Shown here: piece after piece, positions 9,045-16,372 of the stretch
Layout of the letters: every line of letters starts with the position of its first letter
How positions within the stretch are numbered: the stretch's first letter is position 1
DNA from: an uncultured Clostridium sp.
GTDB taxonomy: Bacteria > Bacillota > Clostridia > Lachnospirales > Lachnospiraceae
Reading direction: 5' to 3'
DNA length: 33,499 bases
Assembly (NCBI GenBank): GCA_937902905.1
Contig: CALELW010000030.1
Coordinates: 1 to 33,499 of the forward strand
Program-made: the position numbers and the translations under genes
The notes under the pieces: generated by a model
Told to the model about the DNA's origin: nothing
Database searches by the model: none
The model's input: the letters and a program-made list of their open reading frames with translations, nothing else

Positions 9045-10302
9045 TAACCACATACTAAATGAGTGTGTTTTGTATTTTAAACAAAATGCGGTATGGAAAC
9101 GACTCTTTTTGGGCTTTGAAAAAAAATATTATTCTTACGGGAAATTTTCCGGCAGGATTACGCTTAAAAATTTGTCTTGTTCTGAAATTGAAGAATTAGA
9201 AGGTTTTTTTGCAGAAAGTTTTCATGGTAAAAAAAGCGTGACGATTTCCTCAGAAAAGTTTGAAAAAGCACTAAAAAACAGTAAATATAGTTTGGTTACA
9301 CCAGAAGAAATTTTAACTGCTTTTTTGGGGAAAACACTTCTTGGAAAAACTGAGGAAGTGAAACAAAAAGAGCAAAAGAAAAAGATGGTTGAAGAAGATT
9401 TCTTGGCACAGTTTGCCAAAACGCCTGCGGTTAAATGTTTTGCACTGTTTAATAGGATTTTGAAATCATATGAGAAAAACAGTTTACAGCAATGGCACCG
9501 GCTTTTGTGGCTTTGTGCAAAAGTATATAATGCTTTGCCATACCGGAAAAATCAAAAACTATATTTGCCGGTTTTTGCAGCAGAGATATCCGGAAATCCA
9601 CATGCATTTGATATGGGAACAACAGAAGGAAATATTTTATATCAGGTGATTTTAATTAGTTTGGAGCAAAGAGGATTAGTAGTTGAATCATCTGACCTAT
9701 TTCCTGCCTACAAAAGGCAGAAAAGTTATCTGCTTGCCGGTATCCTGATCGATGATATTTCAAATTATGCAATTCTTTATCAGGTCAGGGCAATGAAAAA
9801 AAATAGAAGTGAACATCAGGGAATGTTGGGATTTTTCTCAGAGAAAAACATGGTGCATGTTCCATTAAACATAATATCGGAGTGGGAATCCATTGAGTGT
9901 ATTGATAACGAAATTTATGTAGTGGAAAATCCATCGGTCTTTGCCGCTATTTGCAAAGAAAAATCGTGTATGTGCATGAATGGGCAGCCAAGGCTTGCCA
10001 GCATTCTTGTGCTTGACTTGCTTGCTAAATCAAATGTCAAAATCTATTATTCAGGAGATTTGGATCCGGAGGGACTCTTGATTGCACAAAAACTGCGACA
10101 ATATTACAGAGGAAATTTTGTTTATTGGCATATGAAATTAGAGGATTATAGAAAAGGTATTTCTCAAGAATATATTTCTGACAAACGAAAAAAAATATTA
10201 GAAAGAATTAAAGATGAAGAATTGATTCCTGTGGCGGAGGCTATTATAGAATATGGTACTGCAGCTTATCAGGAAAATATCTTGGAGATGTTTATAGAGT
10301 GA
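9025..10302 (+). CDS. jetD: Wadjet Toprim nuclease JetD
   Basis: This is the nuclease that cuts the plasmid once JetABC has recognised it. The C-terminal third is a Toprim fold: the acidic VVENPSV segment (residue about 300), then GQPRL, then the metal-binding SGDLDPEGL (about 343-351). The arrangement resembles DUF2399-type JetD proteins. The N-terminal region (residues 1-270) is probably the DNA-binding arm. Two TTG codons are possible starts. The one at 9025 has AGAGGA (9012-9017) at a normal 7-nt distance, whereas 9019 is too close, so 9025 is preferred (425 aa). It overlaps jetC by 20 bp and is followed directly by a strong terminator. Confidence 0.88.
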   Translation: MRNQKNDNHILNECVLYFKQNAVWKRLFLGFEKKYYSYGKFSGRITLKNLSCSEIEELEGFFAESFHGKKSVTISSEKFEKALKNSKYSLVTPEEILTAFLGKTLLGKTEEVKQKEQKKKMVEEDFLAQFAKTPAVKCFALFNRILKSYEKNSLQQWHRLLWLCAKVYNALPYRKNQKLYLPVFAAEISGNPHAFDMGTTEGNILYQVILISLEQRGLVVESSDLFPAYKRQKSYLLAGILIDDISNYAILYQVRAMKKNRSEHQGMLGFFSEKNMVHVPLNIISEWESIECIDNEIYVVENPSVFAAICKEKSCMCMNGQPRLASILVLDLLAKSNVKIYYSGDLDPEGLLIAQKLRQYYRGNFVYWHMKLEDYRKGISQEYISDKRKKILERIKDEELIPVAEAIIEYGTAAYQENILEMFIE

Positions 10303-10304
10303 TT

Positions 10305-10337
10305 TAGAGGGCATAAAAGCAATGCCCTCTATTTTTT
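10305..10337 (+). terminator. Rho-independent terminator of the Wadjet operon
   Basis: A perfect 10-bp stem (TAGAGGGCAT with ATGCCCTCTA), a 7-nt loop and six T. It begins 3 bp after the jetD stop. The T-run touches the stop codon of the convergent gene at 10336. Confidence 0.92.
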
Positions 10338-10767
10338 ACAAATACGGGCGCATGGATTGCTGCAATTTTTCTTCGGTATCGATAATTTCTTGTGTAAGAT
10401 GTTTTACTTTATCATCCGCTGCCGGATACTGATTTAAGTAGCGGTACAGGGATTTGATTCCCATGTTGCAGCCATCGGTAATCAGACTGGCGATGCCGCA
10501 GTCCGGGTTTTCGCCCATGGTTTTGAAATTGCTTTTCATTTTTGCCATTGCTTTTGCCATCGGGGCAGGTTCTTTGCATTCGTCATGGTAATTGATTAGC
10601 ATTTTGTGGGTGTCATCGCCGAGACGGCAGTGAATGTCGTGGCTGTCTTTGAGGACACCGCGCAGACCATCGTTTTGCACATGGTCCATAACATCATCAA
10701 TTGAGGAAATGCCCATTTTGATGCCGGCATTGCATTCCCGTAATAATTTAACCGAATCATCTTCCAT
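10336..10767 (-). CDS. Conserved helical protein, ferritin-like-bundle type (function unknown)
   Basis: The 143-residue, mostly helical cytoplasmic protein has repeated short motifs: SVKLLRECNAGIKMGISSIDDV near the start and CNMGIKSLYRYLNQY near the end, separated by an H-x-x-LGD...HDECKEP segment. I recognise it only as a protein common in Lachnospiraceae genomes, probably a four-helix bundle. No enzyme role can be assigned. The ATG at 10767 is chosen because AAAGGAGG lies 7 nt before it; the frame extends 15 codons further upstream but with no ribosome site. That ribosome site is half of a perfect 12-bp inverted repeat, so translation may be controlled by an mRNA hairpin. Confidence 0.75.
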   Translation of the reverse strand: MEDDSVKLLRECNAGIKMGISSIDDVMDHVQNDGLRGVLKDSHDIHCRLGDDTHKMLINYHDECKEPAPMAKAMAKMKSNFKTMGENPDCGIASLITDGCNMGIKSLYRYLNQYPAADDKVKHLTQEIIDTEEKLQQSMRPYL

Positions 10768-10774
10768 AAAAATA

Positions 10775-10818
10775 CCTCCTTTGCGGTTGTTTTTCGTTAG
10801 TGTTTGCCGCAAAGGAGG
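10775..10818 (-). promoter_or_regulatory. Perfect hairpin that would sequester the ribosome site of the 10336-10767 gene
   Basis: CCTCCTTTGCGG (10775-10786) and CCGCAAAGGAGG (10807-10818) are perfect 12-bp inverted arms with a 20-nt spacer. In a minus-strand transcript the downstream arm contains the ribosome site AAAGGAGG, 7 nt before the ATG, and the upstream arm is an exact anti-ribosome-site. The hairpin forms only if transcription starts above 10818. Confidence 0.6.
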
Positions 10819-10892
10819 AAATTATTCAAAAGAGATTAGTAAAAGAAAATTTGCCACACATTTGCCTATAATTTTCTATATAAATATGGTAG

Positions 10893-10898
10893 TATAAT
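10893..10898 (+). promoter_or_regulatory. Possible -10 box for the surface-protein cluster
   Basis: TATAAT about 30 bp before the preferred TTG start of the Ig-like protein gene, within very AT-rich DNA. No convincing -35 box is seen at 16-18 bp, so the call is weak. Confidence 0.35.
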
Positions 10899-10929
10899 TA
10901 TATTAGAATGTATGAGAAGAGGGTATGGT

Positions 10930-12207
10930 TTGAAAAAAAGGAAAAAAGAGTCGGTTTTACTGTTTGCAGCGCTCTTTATTGCCGGGATGCTTGTTTATGT
11001 TGGCTTGGCAAATTGGGAGCGGACACCGCATCTGTATGAGTATGACAAAAAAAGTCTGGCGAAAGAAATAAAAGCAGCAGATGCGAACCGTCAGGCGTCA
11101 AAGGAAGAGGATGCAGAATCCAAGACAAGAAAAGAGCCGAAAAAGCAGTGGAAGCGTCAGGAGAAAAAAGATAATTCCATAAAAAAACAAAATACATCAA
11201 AGGCAGATAAAAAGCAAACGGATGGAACGGGGGATGAGTCTGTTCCCGGGGGAAAAGACGGCGGAAGTGGTGCGCCTGATTTGCCGGACCAGCAGGTAAC
11301 CGAGGGTGATGGAGGACAGCAGCCGGAAGAAACGGTAGATGATGCCAAGGTGACACCAACGCCAAAACCTTCTGCAGAGCCGGATGATAATCCGAAAAAT
11401 ACGGAGAAGCCTGAGGAGACAGACCGTATTATATCTCTTTCCTGCGAGTGGAGTGAAAAGGATAATCTTCTTTATGGTAAGGATATTTCCATGGATGGTA
11501 TGAAGGTGACTGCCAAATATGAGTCCGGGAAAACAAGCCAGCTGGCTAAAGGAGCTTATGTGGTTCGTGGATTGAACAATAACTCTATTGGAAAGCATAA
11601 TATGACAATTTCAAGTGGTGGAGCAGAGTGCCGGATTTCTTATACAATTAATAATTATACGAAATCATTGACCTATTCATGGCCGACAAAAGATGAGTGT
11701 TATGCAGAAGAAGATTTTTCAGATGGAGCACTTACCGTTCAGGTTTTGATGGCAGATGGAACCAAACAGAAAATTACCAAATATGAAATTACTGGATATA
11801 ATGAAAAATTATTTGACAAGCAGCAGACTTTCACGATTACATATAAAGATAAAGTAATTGACAAAACATTTACCGCTACCGGAACCTGTACATTTCATAT
11901 GAGAAACATGCGGATTCGCAGCTATTATTATCGCGATGAGGCGCTTACCGATTTGGCAGGAAGTTATTCATATGCGGGAAATTACGATTATTACTCGGAT
12001 GAGAGAATAAGTCTAAATGCCTTTCGAAAAGATGATTTGCAGGATAAAGATACGATGTATAATGGCAAAAAATATGTTCTCAAATCAGTGGAAATGGAAG
12101 AGGCAGATGAAAGTGGTGTTTATGCAAAAAAAGCCACGCCATATCTTGTAAAAGAGAGGTTCTTTTATGGGATTCGAATGACCAAAATATATGTGTTGTC
12201 TAATTAG
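10930..12207 (+). CDS. Membrane-anchored or secreted protein with bacterial Ig-like domains
   Basis: A basic N-terminus (KKRKKES) is followed by a single hydrophobic segment (VLLFAALFIAGMLVYVGLA), then about 120 residues of low-complexity K/E/Q/P/G/T linker, and two beta-rich domains. The first (about 165-245; GMKVTAKYESGKTSQL...) resembles a Big_3-type Ig fold and the second follows with no clear family. This is the layout of a protein that places Ig-like domains outside the membrane. The TTG at 10930 follows AGAGGG by 6 nt; an in-frame ATG at 10912 has no ribosome site. It is first in a co-oriented cluster with the LRR protein, MoxR, DUF58 and transglutaminase-like genes. Confidence 0.72.
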   Translation: MKKRKKESVLLFAALFIAGMLVYVGLANWERTPHLYEYDKKSLAKEIKAADANRQASKEEDAESKTRKEPKKQWKRQEKKDNSIKKQNTSKADKKQTDGTGDESVPGGKDGGSGAPDLPDQQVTEGDGGQQPEETVDDAKVTPTPKPSAEPDDNPKNTEKPEETDRIISLSCEWSEKDNLLYGKDISMDGMKVTAKYESGKTSQLAKGAYVVRGLNNNSIGKHNMTISSGGAECRISYTINNYTKSLTYSWPTKDECYAEEDFSDGALTVQVLMADGTKQKITKYEITGYNEKLFDKQQTFTITYKDKVIDKTFTATGTCTFHMRNMRIRSYYYRDEALTDLAGSYSYAGNYDYYSDERISLNAFRKDDLQDKDTMYNGKKYVLKSVEMEEADESGVYAKKATPYLVKERFFYGIRMTKIYVLSN

Positions 12208-12252
12208 CACACGTATTTTTGATAAAAAGAAAGAGAGGATGGATTCATAAAA

Positions 12253-14283
12253 ATGAAGAGAAAAGGAAATCAGTTATTTGTTACTGCGTTGACAGCAGCC
12301 ATGGCAGTTAGCCTGCTTTCACCGGCAGAACCGGCTGCGGCAGCAAAAAAAGTGAAGTTTAATGTAAAAAAACTGTCACTTACCGTAGGAAAAAAGAAGA
12401 CACTAAAGATTAAAAATGCAAAGAAAAAAACGAAATGGTCGATTAAATCGGGCAAGGATAAAATCAAATTACAAAAGAAAAAGAAAGCAAGTGTTGTTGT
12501 CGCTGCAAAAAAAGCAGGGTCAGCAAAAGTACAGGCAAAGGTTGGCAAAAAGAAGTATGTATGCAAGGTTGTAGTAAAAGCGAAAAAAGTTAAAAATAGT
12601 ACGTCCGCAGGTGCTAACGCAAATAAGCCGTCAGCCACGAAAAATCCTTCAAACGGACAGAATAATGCAGCTACGCAGCCAACAAACAATCCGTCGAAAG
12701 ATAATCCCTCAAAGGATAATCCTACGAATCCGACAGCTACACCAGCGGCTGATCCGGATGCGCCAAAGAAAAATGAGCAGGATGTGAAAAAATTACAGGC
12801 ATTGATTCAGACTTTGAATCAAAAAGGTGCCGATATTTCGACTGATTTAGATGATGAATCTGTTTATCATTGGAATAAAGAAGGACGTCTGACAGAAATT
12901 TACTGGGGCGAAAAAGAAATTATTGGTGCGGAAATGACGGATTTTAATGAGTTTACAGCACTCGAAATTTTGGATATCAATAACAATAATATTTCCGGGA
13001 CCCTTTATGTCGGAGAACTGGCAAATTTGAAGGAATTAAAATGTTATGGAAATAAGATTGATAAGTTAGTTTTGGACACAAATAAAAATTTACATGAGCT
13101 TGACTGCCATAATAATCAGATTTCGAATACGATACGCTTAAACGACAGTAAGAATCTGGAACGCCTTTATTGTTCGAATAACAAAATAACAGAACTTGAT
13201 GTGTCTGGCTGCGATAATCTGCAGGATGTGGACTGCAGTAATAACCTTATGAGCAACTTGGATGTCTCTGATTTGCCTTCATTAGAGAGTTTAAATTGCA
13301 GCCGCAATATGTTAAAAGAAGATAACCTGCATTTGGCAGGAAGTATCGGACTTATTAATTTGGATTGCTCATTAAATGGTACAAATTATGATTTTATTAA
13401 TTTGAATTTAGCAGGTTTTACGAAACTGGAATCCTTAAACTGTTCTGAGCAGCCGGAAGAGGGTGGTACTTCGGCAGATGATACGATGGAATTTGACATC
13501 TCGGCATGTACCGGTCTGAAGACCTTGAATTGCTCATATTGTCCGATTGAAACATTGGATGTTTCAAATTTGTCAAACCTCGAGACAATTGATGCTTCCG
13601 GATGTAATTTATCCGAAATTACATTGGATGGAGCGGTAAAACTTTCATCATTGAATATTAACTGCAACGAAATTACGGATTTGCATATTCCTGAGACAAA
13701 TGAAATCAAAACACTTGATTGCAGTGAAAGTTTAGGAATTGAAACAATTAATTTTGCAGTATTAACAAAGTTAGAGTCATTGGATGTATCGGATTCTTAT
13801 GTGCCGGAACTTGATTTCTCGATTTGTCCGGATTTAAAGGTGTTAAATGCAATGAATACAGGTTTTGGTAATCCTGATGATACAACAGATAATGAAGATT
13901 TACCAAATATTGATATTGATTTGAAGTCAAATGCTATATTGAAAGACATTGATATGTCAATGGTTAATGTAAATATACTTACTTTGCCGGAAAATGACAC
14001 TGTTGCAAATCTTTCTGTTTCGAACAGTGCGGTTACGCAGATTGTGAATCTTGAGAAACAGTCAGGACTGGAAACATTAAATATTGCCGGCACAATAATT
14101 CCTGCTTTGGATTTATCAGCGAATACGAACTTGAAACAGGTTAGTTGTACAGAGAGCCAGAAGACCGGAATTATCGGAGTGAATGAGAGTATAATTTATA
14201 TTGTTTCCGACGATGAAGACAATAGCGAGTACGGAGATGATGGCGAGGCTGGCAATGAAGATGGAGACGTTGAGATAGAATAA
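12253..14283 (+). CDS. Secreted leucine-rich-repeat protein with N-terminal Ig-like domain
   Basis: The 676-residue protein has a clear signal peptide (KRKGNQLFVTALTAAMAVSLL, cleavage near AAAA-KK). Next comes a very lysine-rich Big_2-like domain (residues about 33-115) and an N/P/T-rich linker (115-175). About fourteen leucine-rich repeats of roughly 21 residues follow (about 235-640), of the LxxLxCxxNxIxxLDxS type. The tail is acidic (DDEDNSEYGDDGEAG). There is no LPXTG motif or other visible anchor, so it is probably released or held by charge. The repeats suggest protein or carbohydrate binding, but no ligand is evident. The MoxR gene begins 10 bp downstream, which ties it to the MoxR/DUF58 module. 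Confidence 0.82.
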   Translation: MKRKGNQLFVTALTAAMAVSLLSPAEPAAAAKKVKFNVKKLSLTVGKKKTLKIKNAKKKTKWSIKSGKDKIKLQKKKKASVVVAAKKAGSAKVQAKVGKKKYVCKVVVKAKKVKNSTSAGANANKPSATKNPSNGQNNAATQPTNNPSKDNPSKDNPTNPTATPAADPDAPKKNEQDVKKLQALIQTLNQKGADISTDLDDESVYHWNKEGRLTEIYWGEKEIIGAEMTDFNEFTALEILDINNNNISGTLYVGELANLKELKCYGNKIDKLVLDTNKNLHELDCHNNQISNTIRLNDSKNLERLYCSNNKITELDVSGCDNLQDVDCSNNLMSNLDVSDLPSLESLNCSRNMLKEDNLHLAGSIGLINLDCSLNGTNYDFINLNLAGFTKLESLNCSEQPEEGGTSADDTMEFDISACTGLKTLNCSYCPIETLDVSNLSNLETIDASGCNLSEITLDGAVKLSSLNINCNEITDLHIPETNEIKTLDCSESLGIETINFAVLTKLESLDVSDSYVPELDFSICPDLKVLNAMNTGFGNPDDTTDNEDLPNIDIDLKSNAILKDIDMSMVNVNILTLPENDTVANLSVSNSAVTQIVNLEKQSGLETLNIAGTIIPALDLSANTNLKQVSCTESQKTGIIGVNESIIYIVSDDEDNSEYGDDGEAGNEDGDVEIE

Positions 14284-14292
14284 GGGGTAAAT

Positions 14293-15249
14293 ATGGACGC
14301 AAGGGAAATTCAAGAAAAAATTGATATTCTTCAAAAGGAAGTTTCGACTGTTATCAAGGGAAAAGATGAGGTCATTCGAAAGGTGATAATGGCAATTTTA
14401 GCTTCCGGTCATGTGTTGTTGGAAGATGTTCCGGGGCTTGGAAAAACAACGCTTGCAAAAGCATTTTCCAAAGCACTTGGATTTGCAAACAAACGAATCC
14501 AGTTTACACCGGATACGATGCCGAGTGATATTGTAGGAATGTCAATTTATAATGAGCAGACAAATGCTTTTGAATATGTTGAGGGAGCAGCGGTGAATTG
14601 CAATCTTCTATTGGGAGATGAGATTAACCGTACTTCATCAAAAACACAGTCTGCATTGTTAGAGGCGATGGCAGAGGGTTGTGTCACAGTGGATGGTGTG
14701 ACACACCAGCTCCTTGAGCCATTTGTTGTTATGGCAACGCAGAATCCGGTTACCAGTGGTGGAACGCAGGCACTGCCTGATTCGCAGTTAGACCGATTTA
14801 TGATTTGTTTGTCTATGGGATATCCGGACGCTGAGAGTCAGTTAGCTATTTTAAAAAATGTGTCTGACAGAGATTTGATTGAAAAGGTGCAGCCGGTTAT
14901 GACGATCGAAGATGTAAAGCAGGCCAAATCTTATGTGAAAAATATGCAGGTAAATGATGAAATCCTTCGGTATATCATCTCTCTATGTGAGAAAACGAGA
15001 GAACATGAGTATGTGGAACTTGGCATTAGTCCGCGTGGTGTTGGGGCACTTGCGGAGATGACAAAAGCATTCGCACTGTGTGAGGGAAGAACTTATGTTG
15101 TACCGGATGATGTCCTTGCCATTTTCCCGGATGTATGTGCGCACCGTTTAATTTTAAATACAAAGGCACGCAGGGAAAATGTAACAGCATATGAGATTTT
15201 GGAAGAAATTGCACAGCAGATTGAAAAGCCGAAACTGCTGAGAAAATAG
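14293..15249 (+). CDS. MoxR-family AAA+ ATPase
   Basis: This 318-residue AAA_3 chaperone-like ATPase has Walker A GLGKTT near residue 50, preceded by the family's LLEDVPG, and Walker B LLLGDEINR near 110. Sensor 1 is MATQNP near 152, followed by ALPDSQLDRF, and a C-terminal helical lid covers 200-310. MoxR proteins are usually encoded next to DUF58 and transglutaminase-like proteins, as here, and are thought to help metal insertion or assembly of partner complexes, often at the membrane. It starts 10 bp after the LRR gene behind AAGGGG. All ATPase motifs look intact. The substrate is unknown; the two surface proteins upstream are plausible clients by position only. Confidence 0.92.
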   Translation: MDAREIQEKIDILQKEVSTVIKGKDEVIRKVIMAILASGHVLLEDVPGLGKTTLAKAFSKALGFANKRIQFTPDTMPSDIVGMSIYNEQTNAFEYVEGAAVNCNLLLGDEINRTSSKTQSALLEAMAEGCVTVDGVTHQLLEPFVVMATQNPVTSGGTQALPDSQLDRFMICLSMGYPDAESQLAILKNVSDRDLIEKVQPVMTIEDVKQAKSYVKNMQVNDEILRYIISLCEKTREHEYVELGISPRGVGALAEMTKAFALCEGRTYVVPDDVLAIFPDVCAHRLILNTKARRENVTAYEILEEIAQQIEKPKLLRK

Positions 15250-15292
15250 CAAAAAAAACATAAATGGCAGACAACGAGGAAAGGAAGAGATT

Positions 15293-16354
15293 ATGAGAGC
15301 AAAAATCGGGTACATAGCAATTCTTGTCCTAATGGGCTTTCTCTATATATGGACCAATGTGGCCGTGACATTTTATCTGTTCTTTGGACTTTTGTTGTTT
15401 GCCGTTTTGTCTTTTGTGCTTAATTGGTATGCAGCGAGACATTTGACAATGCATTTGCAGGTGAATCAGGATTTAAATCAGGTAAGCACAATATTGATTT
15501 GTGTAAGAAATACAGGAATTATTCCCTGCTTCCGGGTGTCAATGAAAGGAACGATTGCAAACTGTCTGACAGATTCTGCTTTTCGCTTTAATCAGGAGAT
15601 ATCAGTGGCTCCGAAACAGGAAAAAGAGGTGGAATTTGCTGTTGAAAGCCTCTATTGTGGAAGAATTGAAGTGGAAACAGAGGAATTTATTGTTCGAGAC
15701 TTTTTTGGTATCTTTGGGTGCCCGGTAAAGAATCATAAAGTGGCGGTTTATTATGTGTATCCGGATGGGACGGATGAAGGCGAATATCATTTAGAAGAAA
15801 TGGCACCGGCAGCGCAGAATATGGAAAACCGTTATCTGCGCAGAAAAGGTAATGATATCACAGAAATACTTGATTTAAGAGATTATCAAAAGGGCGATAG
15901 CATTAAGACGATTCATTGGAAATTATCGAAAAAAATGGGGCATAAGATTGTCCGCGAATTGGATACGCCGGCAAATCAGGAAACAATGGTTTTGTTTGCA
16001 CTGTCGGATGGAAATATAGATAAGCCTTGGTATCGGGATTCATTAGTGAAAATGATTAGTCAGGTGTCGAGGAATTTATTGGAAAATGATCGATTTTTTG
16101 ATAGTGTAGTTTTTGAAAAAAAGGGTTTGTCCCATATGACATTCAGTGTAGAAGAGGACTGCACAAGAGAACGATATGAGAGAACAATTTTAGATGGAAA
16201 TATAAGTTTTATGCAGTCGTTTGTGGATGATTATCTGATGCATCACAATGTATTGCATAAATATTCACATATAATTTTGATTACGGATGACGAAATAACG
16301 GACTGGTGCATGGATAATGCCAATGTCAGACAGATTATGGTTTCGGCATCTTAA
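15293..16354 (+). CDS. DUF58 family membrane-associated protein
   Basis: The 353-residue protein has two hydrophobic N-terminal segments (residues about 5-48), then a beta-rich region and the DUF58 signature EILDLRDYQKGDSIKTIHWKLS (about 196-217), followed by a VWA-like fold. DUF58 proteins almost always pair with a MoxR ATPase and are regarded as its membrane partner. A ribosome site (AGGAAGAG) precedes the ATG, 43 bp after the moxR-type gene. Only 18 bp separate its stop from the preferred GTG of the next gene. The family is certain; the biochemical role is not. Confidence 0.9.
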   Translation: MRAKIGYIAILVLMGFLYIWTNVAVTFYLFFGLLLFAVLSFVLNWYAARHLTMHLQVNQDLNQVSTILICVRNTGIIPCFRVSMKGTIANCLTDSAFRFNQEISVAPKQEKEVEFAVESLYCGRIEVETEEFIVRDFFGIFGCPVKNHKVAVYYVYPDGTDEGEYHLEEMAPAAQNMENRYLRRKGNDITEILDLRDYQKGDSIKTIHWKLSKKMGHKIVRELDTPANQETMVLFALSDGNIDKPWYRDSLVKMISQVSRNLLENDRFFDSVVFEKKGLSHMTFSVEEDCTRERYERTILDGNISFMQSFVDDYLMHHNVLHKYSHIILITDDEITDWCMDNANVRQIMVSAS

Positions 16355-16372
16355 TTGGAAAGAGGAAAGAAC

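Noticed and set aside
2280..10302. Type I Wadjet or MukBEF housekeeping condensin
   Set aside because: The JetD Toprim gene excludes MukBEF; the long JetB and the DUF2399-like JetD do not fit type I, so type II is preferred, type III not fully excluded.
10976..11598. Overlapping antisense frames of 129 and 133 residues
   Set aside because: They mirror the low-complexity linker of the Ig-like protein; no ribosome site or recognisable domain.
12270..12689. 139-residue antisense reading frame rich in Phe and Ala
   Set aside because: It is the complement of the Lys- and Ala-rich coding region of the LRR protein, has no ribosome site, and its composition is explained by the sense codons.
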